DNA of 64,000 bases from Janthinobacterium sp. B9-8 (GCF_000969645.2 NZ_CP014222.1:2173740-2237739), one strand, 5' to 3'; shown: positions 36,155 through 44,743, numbered from the stretch's first letter. Notes: generated by a model from the sequence alone, not told the origin. Numbers and translations: made by a program.

Positions 36155-36724
36155 CTAGGCGGCAGCTGCACGCCGCACCTCGCCCAGCCATTGTTCTCGC
36201 CGCTTAATGGTCGAACCCACCACAGGCCCAAAGCTAGAAATGCGCACTGGCTTGACACCGCTAAACTCCAGGATGGTTTTCTTCATCTGATGATGGCCAG
36301 GCATGCGGTAAATCCAGCGAAAATACCAAGGCGGTGAATCCATCGTCACTAATAAATGCGCGCTGCGCCCTGCCAGCAATTTATCCCATTGCAATGAATT
36401 GACTCGATACTTGAAAGCGAATCCCGACAAGAAAATTCGATCGATAAACCCTTTCATCAAGGCAGGCATGGCCCCCCACCAAATCGGGTAAACAAACACC
36501 AAATGCTCAGCCCAAAGTAGAACTTGCTGCGCCGCCAGCAAATCAGGCTCCAGTGGCTGAATCTGCGTGTAGCCTTTATGTAGCACGGGGTCAAATTGCA
36601 AATCGCCCAGCCTAATCTGCCGCACCTCTTTGCCCGCCTGAAGCGCTGCCTGTGTATAGGCCTCGGCCAAAGCGCCGCACAAACTATCCGCTGAGGGATG
36701 ACCAAGAATCACTAAGGTTTTCAT
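36155..36724 (-). CDS. NAD(P)H-quinone oxidoreductase, flavodoxin fold
   Basis: A 189-residue flavodoxin_2-family protein: MKTLVILGHPSADSLCGALAEAY is the FMN/FAD phosphate loop and HLVFVYPIWWGAMPALMKGFIDRIFLSGFAF the isoalloxazine-side signature. It reduces quinones or similar electrophiles by two electrons. It is preceded by a MerR gene and a MerR-type promoter (36751-36782), so it is probably induced by an electrophile or redox signal. Confidence 0.88.
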   Translation of the reverse strand: MKTLVILGHPSADSLCGALAEAYTQAALQAGKEVRQIRLGDLQFDPVLHKGYTQIQPLEPDLLAAQQVLLWAEHLVFVYPIWWGAMPALMKGFIDRIFLSGFAFKYRVNSLQWDKLLAGRSAHLLVTMDSPPWYFRWIYRMPGHHQMKKTILEFSGVKPVRISSFGPVVGSTIKRREQWLGEVRRAAAA

Positions 36725-36750
36725 TGCACTGCCCTTTTCAAAAAAAGGAC

Positions 36751-36782
36751 ATGCTAAAGCTTGCCCTCAGGGGCAGAGTCAA
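36751..36782 (-). promoter_or_regulatory. MerR-type long-spacer promoter of the quinone reductase
   Basis: On the minus strand: -35 TTGACT (overlapping the merR stop codon) and -10 TTAGCA or TAGCAT, with a 19- or 20-bp spacer. The spacer is centred on the dyad TGCCC-CTGA-GGGCA. The overlong spacer plus central dyad is the MerR-family arrangement. Confidence 0.75.
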
Positions 36783-37153
36783 GCAATACAATCTGCTAGG
36801 CTAGCCTGTATTTCCGGGCAGGCGCTGATTTCCAAACTAAGTGCCTCTAGCTGGCTATCCAGCTGCTCAAGACGCTTTATTTCAGCAACAATACTAAGCC
36901 GCTTACTGGCCAGCAATTGCTCTAATTGCTGCCAATCTGGCTGACTTTGAGTGCTTTTTAAAAAATGTAGCTCAGACAACTTAAACCCCAGCCCCTGCGC
37001 CTGCCTGATTAAACGAAGCAACAACACATCGCGATCAGCATAAACCCGATAAGCCCCAGAGCGCTGTACCGCACCCAGCAAACCCAGCGCCTCATAGTGC
37101 CGGATGGCCTTGGGCGATGCACCCGTCAACTTAGCAAGCTCTCCAATATACAT
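36779..37153 (-). CDS. MerR-family transcriptional regulator
   Basis: A 124-residue protein: MYIGELAKLTGASPKAIRHYEALGLLGAVQRSGAYRVYADRDVLLLRLIRQAQGLGFKLSEL is the winged-helix DNA-binding domain, followed by a coiled-coil dimer helix (about 75-110). It has two C-terminal cysteines (Cys113, Cys122) that could sense metal or thiol-reactive compounds. The gene ends inside the promoter of the next gene, the quinone reductase, its likely target. Confidence 0.88.
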   Translation of the reverse strand: MYIGELAKLTGASPKAIRHYEALGLLGAVQRSGAYRVYADRDVLLLRLIRQAQGLGFKLSELHFLKSTQSQPDWQQLEQLLASKRLSIVAEIKRLEQLDSQLEALSLEISACPEIQASLADCIA

Positions 37154-37219
37154 AAGCGACTCATCTTAAATAAATTATCAGTAGGCTAGATGATAAGCCC
37201 CTCTTTGTACGCCACAAAA

Positions 37220-37244
37220 AAAATGGCCACAATGTGGCCATTTT
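37220..37244 (-). terminator. Terminator of fpr
   Basis: AAAATGGCCAC / GTGGCCATTTT with a 3-nt loop and T-run, about 20 bp past the fpr stop. Confidence 0.85.
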
Positions 37245-37264
37245 ATCTCTGCTTTAAATCCTGC

Positions 37265-38041
37265 TTACTTCTCTACAAAAGCACGCTCAATCACGTAATC
37301 ACCAGGCTGGCCGATGCGCTTAGAGACTTGGAAACCACGCGCATCGAGTAACGCGCAAGTGTCTTTCAGCATGGCTGGGCTGCCGCAAAGCATGGCGCGG
37401 TCTGTTTCTGGGTTGAGCGGTGGCAGGCCGATATCGCGTTCCAATTTACCCGATTCAAACAAATCAGTTAAACGACCTTGGTTACGGAATGGCTCACGCG
37501 TCACCGTTGGGTAGTAAATCAGCTTCTCTCTTACGGCATCGCCAAAGAACTCATTGTGTGGCAGCTCTTTTTCAATAAAGTCGGCATAAGCCAGCTCGCT
37601 CACTGTGCGCACACCGTGTACCAAAATGATTTTTTCGTATTGCTCGTAAGCGTCTGGGTCTTGAATCAAGCTCATAAATGGCGCAAGACCGGTACCTGTT
37701 GAAAGGTAATAGAGATTCTTGGCGGGCTTTAAATCGCTCAGCACCAAAGTACCTGTCGGCTTACGGCTAACTAGGAGTGGGTCGCCTTCTTTCAAGTGTT
37801 GCAGACGGGACGTCAGCGGGCCGTCTTGCACTTTAATACTGAAAAACTCCAAAGTTTCGGAGTAATTCGGGCTAGCAATCGAGTAAGCACGCATCAGCGG
37901 CTTGCCGTTTACTTCTAGGCCAATCATCACAAACTGGCCATTCTCAAAACGCAGCGAATCATCGCGCGTAGTGGTAAAGCTGAACAAGGTATCGTTCCAG
38001 TGGCGAACCGATAACACGTGTTCGGTAGCAAAAGCGCTCAT
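37265..38041 (-). CDS. fpr: Ferredoxin/flavodoxin-NADP+ reductase
   Basis: A 258-residue FNR with the FAD motif RAYSIAS(P), the NADP-binding stretch YYLSTGTGLAPFMSLIQ, and the C-terminal GDYVIERAFVEK typical of bacterial Fpr. It exchanges electrons between NADPH and ferredoxin or flavodoxin. A GTAGGGCGGGT repeat separates it from etfA upstream. Confidence 0.95.
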   Translation of the reverse strand: MSAFATEHVLSVRHWNDTLFSFTTTRDDSLRFENGQFVMIGLEVNGKPLMRAYSIASPNYSETLEFFSIKVQDGPLTSRLQHLKEGDPLLVSRKPTGTLVLSDLKPAKNLYYLSTGTGLAPFMSLIQDPDAYEQYEKIILVHGVRTVSELAYADFIEKELPHNEFFGDAVREKLIYYPTVTREPFRNQGRLTDLFESGKLERDIGLPPLNPETDRAMLCGSPAMLKDTCALLDARGFQVSKRIGQPGDYVIERAFVEK

Positions 38042-38061
38042 GTTTTTCTCTTTTCAATAAC

Positions 38062-38125
38062 GTAGGGCGGGTTGGAACCCGCCGTTTCAAATAAGTAATA
38101 CGCTGGCGGCTTGCTCCCGCCCTAC
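38062..38125. repeat. Dispersed GTAGGGCGGGT palindromic repeat, copy C (composite)
   Basis: GTAGGGCGGGTTGGAACCCGCC at the left end and CCCGCCCTAC at the right end make a 64-bp element with internal and terminal inverted repeats between fpr and etfA. It is the longest copy. Confidence 0.75.
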
Positions 38126-38129
38126 ACGT

Positions 38130-39056
38130 TTAAGCCAGCGCAGCAGTCAGCGCAGGCACGGCTTCGAATAGATCGGCAACTAAACCAAAATCAGCCACTT
38201 GGAAAATCGCTGCATCAGGGTCCAAATTAATCGCCACAATCACTTTACTGTCTTTCATCCCGGCTAAATGCTGGGCTGCGCCCGATACACCTGCGGCAAT
38301 ATATAGCTCTGGCGCAACAACTGTGCCGGTCTGGCCAACCTGAATCTCATTCGGTGCATAGCCTGCATCCACAGCGGCACGCGTTGCACCAATGGCAGCG
38401 CCTAGCTTAGCGGCCAGCGGGTTTAAAATCGCATCAAAGCGTGTTTCTAGCGGACGGCCGCCGGTAATCACCACCCGAGCAGAAGTCAGCTCAGGGCGAT
38501 CGCTCACTGTATGGGTTGCAGATACAAAACGCGCTTGTGTTTGAGCAGCAGGTGCAGCGTGATCCACAATATTTGCGGCAGGGCCATTGCCTGCGGCATC
38601 AAAACTTGTTGCCCGCACAGTAAGTACTTGCACCCCATCGCTGCTTTCTACCGTAGTGAGCACACTACCGGCGTAAGTTGGGCGGATATAAGTCGCTGGG
38701 GCGCTAATGCTGATCACATCAGAAATCATGGCCACATCAAGCAGCGCAGCCACACGTGGCAGGGCATTTTTTGCGGCAGCTGAATGCGGCGCTAAAATCA
38801 CTTGGTACTTTGGAGCCAAATCAAGCAGCAGCGCTGCCACATCTTCGGCCAGCGCGTGCGCCAGAGCAGGTGCATCCACACGAATCACTTCGCTGACGCC
38901 TGCGATGCTAGCGGCTTCTGCCGTTACTGCATCCAAGCCATGACCCAGCACTACCAGATGAATAGGGGCGTTCCATGCCGCCGCAGCCGTTACGGCTTGG
39001 CGAGTGGCTTTTTTAATTTGCTTGCCGTCGTGTTCGGCCAGAATCAATACAGTCAT
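38130..39056 (-). CDS. etfA: Electron transfer flavoprotein subunit alpha
   Basis: A 308-residue EtfA. The C-terminal FAD domain shows GQTGTVVAPELYIAAGVSGAAQHLAGMKDSKVIVAINLD, the family signature. Together with EtfB it takes electrons from acyl-CoA and related dehydrogenases and passes them to ETF-QO (43069-44727). It follows etfB with a 1-nt gap. Confidence 0.97.
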   Translation of the reverse strand: MTVLILAEHDGKQIKKATRQAVTAAAAWNAPIHLVVLGHGLDAVTAEAASIAGVSEVIRVDAPALAHALAEDVAALLLDLAPKYQVILAPHSAAAKNALPRVAALLDVAMISDVISISAPATYIRPTYAGSVLTTVESSDGVQVLTVRATSFDAAGNGPAANIVDHAAPAAQTQARFVSATHTVSDRPELTSARVVITGGRPLETRFDAILNPLAAKLGAAIGATRAAVDAGYAPNEIQVGQTGTVVAPELYIAAGVSGAAQHLAGMKDSKVIVAINLDPDAAIFQVADFGLVADLFEAVPALTAALA

Positions 39057-39057
39057 T

Positions 39058-39804
39058 TTAGATAGCCCCTACTTCACGCAACTTGCTGACTAATTCAGCC
39101 ACATTGGCAACTTTAATACCCGCTTTACGCTCCGCTGGCTCAGCGGCTTTAAGCAGCTTTAAGCGCGGCGCGGCGTCCACGCCCAGATCGCTAGCGGCAA
39201 TGGTTTCAATCGGCTTTTTCTTCGCCATCATTAAATTAGGCAGTTTTACAAAGCGCGGCTCGTTCAAGCGTAAATCTGCAGTAATCACCGCAGGCAATTT
39301 AAGCGCCACGGTTTCTGTACCGCCATCCACTTCACGCACTACCAGCGCTTCGCCATCGGCTACGGTAATGCTGGAAGCAAACGCGCCTTGGCCTGCATTC
39401 ATCAATGCCGCCAGCATCTGGCCAGTTTGGCCCGCATCATCGTCAATCGCCTGCTTGCCTAAAATCACGAGGCTTGGCTGCTCTTTATCGACGATTGCTT
39501 TTAATAATTTGGCCACGCCTAGCGGTTGCAGCTCAAGATCACTCTCAAGCAAGATCACCCGATCTGCACCCATCGCCAAGGCATGGCGTAATACATCCTG
39601 ACATGCGACCGTACCAATAGTGACGGCCACAATTTCTGTAACCACACCGCGCTCTTTCAGGCGCAATGCTTCTTCTACGGCAATTTCGTCGAAGGGATTG
39701 ATGCTCATCTTAACGCCAGCAATATCCACATCCGATCCATCAGCCTTGATGCGTGGCCTGATGTTGTAATCCACTACACGCTTAACCGCGACGAGAACCT
39801 TCAT
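39058..39804 (-). CDS. etfB: Electron transfer flavoprotein subunit beta
   Basis: A 248-residue EtfB: MKVLVAVKRVVDYNIRPRIKADGSDVDIAGVKMSINPFDEIAVEEALRL and the AMP-binding ALAMGADRVILLE are standard, as is ADLRLNEPRFVKLPNLMMAKKKP. GGAGGGATTT precedes the ATG. A promoter with overlapping dyads lies upstream (39827-39913). Confidence 0.97.
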   Translation of the reverse strand: MKVLVAVKRVVDYNIRPRIKADGSDVDIAGVKMSINPFDEIAVEEALRLKERGVVTEIVAVTIGTVACQDVLRHALAMGADRVILLESDLELQPLGVAKLLKAIVDKEQPSLVILGKQAIDDDAGQTGQMLAALMNAGQGAFASSITVADGEALVVREVDGGTETVALKLPAVITADLRLNEPRFVKLPNLMMAKKKPIETIAASDLGVDAAPRLKLLKAAEPAERKAGIKVANVAELVSKLREVGAI

Positions 39805-39826
39805 AAATCCCTCCTATTTGCCGCAC

Positions 39827-39856
39827 ATTGTAGGGCAAGGTAGAATATCTGGTAAA
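39827..39856 (-). promoter_or_regulatory. Probable etfBA promoter
   Basis: On the minus strand: -35 TTTACC, 18-bp spacer, -10 TACAAT, 23 bp before the etfB start. The -35 overlaps GGTA-AA-TACC, and further dyads (GAATATCT/AGATATTC 39843-39880; ATCTTT/AAAGAT 39862-39876) lie just upstream. Confidence 0.5.
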
Positions 39857-39939
39857 TACCAATCTTTGATAAAGATATTCCATTTTCCAGATATGCATGC
39901 TTTAAAGGCATGTATTATAAACAATGCAAAAATCTTAGG

Positions 39940-40062
39940 ACACAGAGAACACTGAGAAATAAGACAAGAAAACCAAGAGAAACCCGAGAAAAACACATTT
40001 AAACGAGGCTAAACAGGCTGCGCCTCGATTTTAAACTCAGCCTTTCTCTGTGTTCTCTGTGT
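39940..40062. repeat. Dispersed ACACAGAG-type inverted repeat, copy 2
   Basis: Arms ACACAGAGAACACTGAGAAA (39940-39959) and its complement with one mismatch (40043-40062) enclose an inner CGAGGC/GCCTCG pair. It resembles the element at 21057-21155 and occupies most of the 323-bp gap between etfB and the LysR gene. Confidence 0.75.
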
Positions 40063-40127
40063 ACTGCTTTTTTCCTCTGTGTCTACAGATCTTTTTCAGA
40101 TTTTAACGCCGCAAATCCAGATACCCC

Positions 40128-41048
40128 ATGAACTACACCCTCAGACAGCTCGAAGTATTTACCGCCGTGGCCCGTGCAGAGAATGTTTCTCGTGCGGCGG
40201 AGCATTTGGGGATGAGCCAATCGGCCACCAGCACCTCGCTCACCGAATTTGAGCGGCAGTTTCAGATCAAACTGTTTGATCGAATAGGTAAAAAATTACA
40301 ACTCAATGAGCTGGGGCATATTATTTTGCCGCGCGCCATCGAGCTGCTCGATCGCGCCCATGAAATTGAAGCACTATTTGAAGGGAAAGCAGGCTTTGGC
40401 CCAATGCGCATCGGGGCGACGTTGACCATCGGTAATTACCTCGCCACGCTCTTGATCGGCGAATTTATGCAAAACCACCCCGGTTGCCGCATCGATCTGG
40501 ACGTGCACAACACCGCCAATATTGTTAAAAAAGTCGCAGAATTCGAGCTGGATTTTGGGCTGATCGAGGGCGATTGCTCGCATCCTGATTTAGCGGCGCA
40601 ATCCTGGGTTGCAGACGAGCTAGTGATTTTTGCCGCACCCGACCATCCGCTCAGCCACAAGGCGGTAGTGACACTAGATGATCTGGTCGCCACGCCATGG
40701 ATTGCCCGCGAAACCGGCTCGGGCACACGGCAAACGTTTGAGCACGGCATGCGCCATGTTTTATCTCAGCTCAATATCCGCTTGGCGCTGGAGCATACCG
40801 AGGCGATTAAACGCGCAGTGGAGTCCGGCATGGGCATCGCCTGTATTTCGCGCCTGGCTTTAAAAGAAGCTTTCCGGCGCGGCAGTCTGGTCGAAATCCC
40901 CGTGGCGGGCTTAGATTTTAAACGGCAATTTCACTTTATCTGGCATAAGCAAAAGTACATTACCCCCGGCATGGCGCTGTTTATTGAGCGCTGCAAAGAA
41001 GTTGCGGCTGGGGTGACGAGCAGTGATCAGATTATTCTAAAGCCCTAA
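40128..41048 (+). CDS. LysR-family regulator, YeiE-like
   Basis: A 306-residue LysR protein: NYTLRQLEVFTAVARAENVSRAAEHLGMSQSATSTSLTEFERQFQIKLFDRIGKKLQLNELG, then the effector domain with MRIGATLTIGNYLATLLIGEF, WVADELVIFAAPDHPL and GMGIACISRLALKEA, resembling E. coli YeiE. It is divergent from etfBA (323 bp) and may regulate it. The ribosome site is weak. Confidence 0.85.
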   Translation: MNYTLRQLEVFTAVARAENVSRAAEHLGMSQSATSTSLTEFERQFQIKLFDRIGKKLQLNELGHIILPRAIELLDRAHEIEALFEGKAGFGPMRIGATLTIGNYLATLLIGEFMQNHPGCRIDLDVHNTANIVKKVAEFELDFGLIEGDCSHPDLAAQSWVADELVIFAAPDHPLSHKAVVTLDDLVATPWIARETGSGTRQTFEHGMRHVLSQLNIRLALEHTEAIKRAVESGMGIACISRLALKEAFRRGSLVEIPVAGLDFKRQFHFIWHKQKYITPGMALFIERCKEVAAGVTSSDQIILKP

Positions 41049-41134
41049 AAAAGGCTTATACCTTGACGGCTAAAACAAAAGAATGGGTAAAAATGGATTT
41101 TCCTAGATTGGCAATACCGCAGTAAGGAGCTCTT

Positions 41135-41596
41135 ATGAAAACCATAAAACGCCAAATTGAGATAAATCGACCACAAGAAGAAGTGTTTGATCTGACGCAA
41201 GACTATGCAAAACGCCTTGATTGGGATTCATACCTTGCTAAAGCTTATCTGCTTGGCAATGCTAACGAAGCGGATATTGGCGTCGATTCATTCTGCCAAA
41301 ACCGATATGGATCAGTGATGATCTCACGCTATATTTCGTTTAACCGCCCCCACGTAGCCGCTGTCACGATGATCAAAGGCCCATTTATCCTTAAACGGTT
41401 CAGCGGCGCTTGGAACGTAAAGGAAATCGACAAGCAAAGGTCAAAATTAACTTTTACATACCACTTTGAATTAAAGGGTGGTGTTATTGGTCGTTTATTA
41501 CTGCCTATTGCTTCTCACTTCTTTTCAAGCGACATGAATAAAAGGCTATTTGCAATAAAACGACACCTCGAATCAAACATAAAACGGCCCTTCTAA
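41135..41596 (+). CDS. SRPBCC-fold (START/polyketide-cyclase-like) protein
   Basis: A 153-residue protein: MKTIKRQIEINRPQEEVFDLTQDYAKRLDWDSYLAKA and later ISFNRPHVAAVTMIKGPFILKRFSGAWNVKEID match the helix-grip SRPBCC fold, with a possible hydrophobic ligand cavity. It ends in a basic tail (RHLESNIKRPF). AAGGAG precedes the ATG. It has no obvious functional partner. Confidence 0.75.
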   Translation: MKTIKRQIEINRPQEEVFDLTQDYAKRLDWDSYLAKAYLLGNANEADIGVDSFCQNRYGSVMISRYISFNRPHVAAVTMIKGPFILKRFSGAWNVKEIDKQRSKLTFTYHFELKGGVIGRLLLPIASHFFSSDMNKRLFAIKRHLESNIKRPF

Positions 41597-41674
41597 CGTG
41601 AGCCGCATAGTTCATTGATAAGCTATAACGTTCAGCTCAGATAAACCGCTAGCTCCAGCCCCACCTGAACCGTT

Positions 41675-42040
41675 TTACCTTTTTTGCGCGTCAATATCAG
41701 CCAAAGACTCTGCGCCCTTAGGCGTAATCTCGTAACCTACTGCGCCTTCAATCGAGCTGATATGGGATTTCTTGAGCAGAAACTCTTTAACATTGGCATC
41801 AAGCAACGCAATAGGATTTGCTGCAATTTTGCGCAAGCCATCGATGCAATGCTTCATAAACAGCGTTTGCGTGCCTCTTTCGGTGATTTTCATAATGCCG
41901 TTACGGCCGTAATCTACGTATTTAAGGCCCGAAAGAAGCTTGGCATGCTTCAACACCAAGGGGCTCAGCCTTTTGCTTTTTAAGCCACGGCTTACTTCTT
42001 TAAGCGCTTCAAATTCGTCGTCTGTTAATCCAGCATTCAT
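41675..42040 (-). CDS. Hypothetical small protein, winged-helix-like
   Basis: Not recognised. 121 residues, charged and mostly helical: MNAGLTDDEFEALKEVSRGLKSKRLSPLVLKHAKLLSGLKYVDYGRNGIMKITERGTQTLF, ending YEITPKGAESLADIDAQKR. The two ITxxG segments look like winged-helix wings, so DNA binding is possible but unproven. Downstream of it on the plus-strand coordinate lies the hairpin nest. Confidence 0.6.
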   Translation of the reverse strand: MNAGLTDDEFEALKEVSRGLKSKRLSPLVLKHAKLLSGLKYVDYGRNGIMKITERGTQTLFMKHCIDGLRKIAANPIALLDANVKEFLLKKSHISSIEGAVGYEITPKGAESLADIDAQKR

Positions 42041-42130
42041 ATTGTCATCCTGCCTGTAAGGCTTAAGGGCGGCTATGGTACGCGTCCTGTGTCTGTTGCG
42101 TAAACGATGTTGTACAACAATTGTTTTTTA

Positions 42131-42325
42131 GTGCCTTCGGCACGTTAATTTTGGTGCGGGCGTCCCGCTGGACCTTCCTTTCTTGCGTCGCCAAGAAACG
42201 AAGCCAAGCGACTCGAAGTAGCGCCCCGCTTCGCGCGGTTTCCTCTCTGCGGATAAACGAGTCGGCGTCAATTCAACTCGCTTCGCTCAAACACGAATTG
42301 ACGACCCCTCCGCCCCGTTTATTCC
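42131..42325. repeat. Nest of inverted repeats (structured intergenic element)
   Basis: At least five hairpins: GTGCC-TTC-GGCAC (42131-42143), GCGGG-CGT-CCCGC (42156-42168), TTTCTTG / CAAGAAA (42179-42198), CGTCAATTC / GAATTGACG (42266-42303), and GGATAAACG / CGTTTATTCC around the last. The gap 42041-42429 has no credible gene; an 86-codon frame over it has biased, non-protein-like content. Confidence 0.65.
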
Positions 42326-42429
42326 TCGATCGGCTTGTCTCAGGGGAGATAAAAACACCGACGCCACTATTCGTGATTTAAACAAGGATTAGCTGACTAC
42401 TAAGCAACGTCTATTGCCTAAAAGAACGA

Positions 42430-42912
42430 TTAAACTAACTTTAGCTGCATCATCAATGCGTGGCCTAGTTTTGGGTTTAGTTCATAATTTACAAAGCCAA
42501 CTGCTTTATAGAGTGAATAAGCAGGTGCATTGCCTTCCAGTACTTCTAAAGTAATTTTGCAACAAGCTAGGCCACGCGCAATCTCTATCACCTTAGCCAT
42601 CATCAGCTTAGAAATCCCTTGCCCACGAAAATCAGGATGCACCGCAAAATCATGAATATTAAGCAGCGGCATGCAGGCAAAGGTTGAAAAGCCCTCCATA
42701 CAAATAGCTAAAGCGGCTGGAGCACCATCGTTAAACGCCAGTACGATATGCACGGTGCTGCGCTTTTTTAATTCGGTAATCAAATGGGCCTGAGCAAAGG
42801 ATGACAAAGCCTCATGGCCGCCCATAGGATCGAGCGCATATTGGTTTAATAAATACACCACCGCCTCGGCATGCTGTGGGTGGGATAAATCAGCCTGAAT
42901 GATTTCCAGCAT
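42430..42912 (-). CDS. GNAT-family N-acetyltransferase
   Basis: A 160-residue GNAT protein: the acetyl-CoA motif A is LLNIHDFAVHPDFRGQGISKLMMAKVIEIARG, and motif B is LEVLEGNAPAYSLYKAVGFVNYE. AAGGAAG precedes the ATG at 42912; the longer frame upstream overlaps the etfQO promoter region. Its substrate is unknown. It is divergent from ETF-QO (156 bp). Confidence 0.85.
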   Translation of the reverse strand: MLEIIQADLSHPQHAEAVVYLLNQYALDPMGGHEALSSFAQAHLITELKKRSTVHIVLAFNDGAPAALAICMEGFSTFACMPLLNIHDFAVHPDFRGQGISKLMMAKVIEIARGLACCKITLEVLEGNAPAYSLYKAVGFVNYELNPKLGHALMMQLKLV

Positions 42913-43068
42913 AAGACTTCCTTTATGAGTAACAAAGAGTTTGCCATTTAGTTTGACGCTAAGCAAAGCGCCGCCGCTCAACAAGACTTCGCCTTGTGCG
43001 ATAATGCGCCCCCTGTTGCAGGGAAAACGCCCTGCCATATATTAAATACAATGCAACAAGGAACACCC

Positions 43069-44727
43069 ATGCAAGCAATCACCCGCGATGTGATGGAATA
43101 CGATGTTTTGATTGTGGGCGCTGGCCCGGCTGGCTTATCTGCGGCAATTCGCATTAAGCAGTTGGCAGCCAAAGAAAACCAGGAAATCAGCGTCTGTATT
43201 TTGGAAAAAGGCGCAGAAGTGGGCGCGCATATCCTCAGCGGCGCGGTGATTGATCCAATTGCACTGGATGAGCTGATCCCGGATTGGAAAGCACTGGGCG
43301 CACCGCTTAAAACGCCGGTCACAGATGATCGCTTTATGTTGCTGGATGAAGACCAAGCTTTCCGCATCCCCAACCCACTGCTGCCACCGCTAATGAATAA
43401 CCACGGCGCGTACATCGTCAGCCTTGGCAATATTTGCCGCTGGCTTGCGACACAAGCCGAGGGCCTTGGTGTAGAAATCTACCCAGGCTTTACCGCCGCC
43501 GATGTGCTTTACCACGAGAACGGCGCAGTAAAAGGCGTGGTAACAGGGGATATGGGATTAGATAAAGCGGGCAAGCAAAAAGCCGATTTCGCACCCGGCA
43601 TGGAGCTGCACGCTAAATACACACTGATCGGCGAAGGTGTGCGTGGCTCGCTGACTAAGGTGCTGGAAGCGCAGTTTAATTTGCGCGATCACGCCGATAC
43701 GCAAAAATACGGCATCGGCTTTAAAGAGTTGTGGCAAGTTGCCCCCGGCCAGCATCAAGCGGGCCTTGTCAGCCATACACAGGGCTGGCCGCTGGATAAC
43801 AGCACTGGCGGTGGCTCTTATATTTATCACTTAGAAGACAACTTGGTGGCCGTTGGCTTTGTAGTGCATTTGAACTACAGCAATCCGCATCTCAGCCCCT
43901 TTGATGAGTTCCAACGTTTTAAAACGCACCCAAGCATTCGCGGCCTGTTTGAAGGCGGCAAGCGCTTAAGCTACGGCGCAAGGGCGATTTCTGAAGGCGG
44001 CCTGCAATCGATTCCTGAGCTGACTTTCCCCGGTGGCGCGCTGATCGGCTGTGCGGCGGGCTTTTTAAATGTGCCACGCATCAAAGGCACGCACAATGCC
44101 ATGAAGAGCGGCATGCTGGCTGCCGAGGCCGTTGTTGAAGCGCTGGTTGCTGGCCGCAGCAGTGATGAGCTAGTTGCTTATCCGGCAGCGATTAAAGCCT
44201 CTTGGGTTTGGCAAGATTTAGATAAAGTCAGAAATATCAAACCGGCTTTGTCAAAATTCGGCAATATTTTTGGTTCAATGTACGGTGGTTTCGAGATGTG
44301 GCTGGCCAGCTTCGGTGTGCGCCTGCCTTGGACTTTTAGTCATAAAAAACCAGACCATGCCTGCCTGAAGCCTGCGAACGAATGCACACCGATTAACTAT
44401 CCTAAGCCGGATGGCAAGGTGAGCTTTGATAAGCTGTCGTCAGTTTATATATCAAACGTAAACCACGAAGAAAACCAGCCCTGCCATTTACGTCTGGCCG
44501 ATGCGAGCCTTGCAATCAGCGTTAATTTAAAAGACTACAACTCACCCGAAAGCCGCTACTGCCCGGCGGGTGTGTATGAAATCATCAAAAGCGACAGCAG
44601 CCCGCGCCTGCAAATTAACGCGCAAAACTGCATTCATTGCAAAACCTGCGACATTAAAGACCCCATGCAAAACATCACATGGGTTACACCAGAAGGCGGC
44701 GGCGGCCCGAATTATCCGAATATGTAA
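43069..44727 (+). CDS. Electron transfer flavoprotein-ubiquinone oxidoreductase
   Basis: A 552-residue ETF-QO: YDVLIVGAGPAGLSAAIRIKQLA (FAD), the central GGSYIYHLEDNLVAVGFVVHLNYSNPHLSPFDEFQRFKTHP, and the 4Fe-4S site YCPAGVYE plus CIHCKTCDIKDPMQNI. It passes electrons from EtfAB to ubiquinone at the inner membrane. AAGGA lies before the ATG at 43069. Confidence 0.96.
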   Translation: MQAITRDVMEYDVLIVGAGPAGLSAAIRIKQLAAKENQEISVCILEKGAEVGAHILSGAVIDPIALDELIPDWKALGAPLKTPVTDDRFMLLDEDQAFRIPNPLLPPLMNNHGAYIVSLGNICRWLATQAEGLGVEIYPGFTAADVLYHENGAVKGVVTGDMGLDKAGKQKADFAPGMELHAKYTLIGEGVRGSLTKVLEAQFNLRDHADTQKYGIGFKELWQVAPGQHQAGLVSHTQGWPLDNSTGGGSYIYHLEDNLVAVGFVVHLNYSNPHLSPFDEFQRFKTHPSIRGLFEGGKRLSYGARAISEGGLQSIPELTFPGGALIGCAAGFLNVPRIKGTHNAMKSGMLAAEAVVEALVAGRSSDELVAYPAAIKASWVWQDLDKVRNIKPALSKFGNIFGSMYGGFEMWLASFGVRLPWTFSHKKPDHACLKPANECTPINYPKPDGKVSFDKLSSVYISNVNHEENQPCHLRLADASLAISVNLKDYNSPESRYCPAGVYEIIKSDSSPRLQINAQNCIHCKTCDIKDPMQNITWVTPEGGGGPNYPNM

Positions 44728-44743
44728 TAGCTTATGAAAACGC

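Noticed and set aside
42121..42381. 86-codon open frame
   Set aside because: Lies over the hairpin nest, has no ribosome site, and its residues mirror the repeats.
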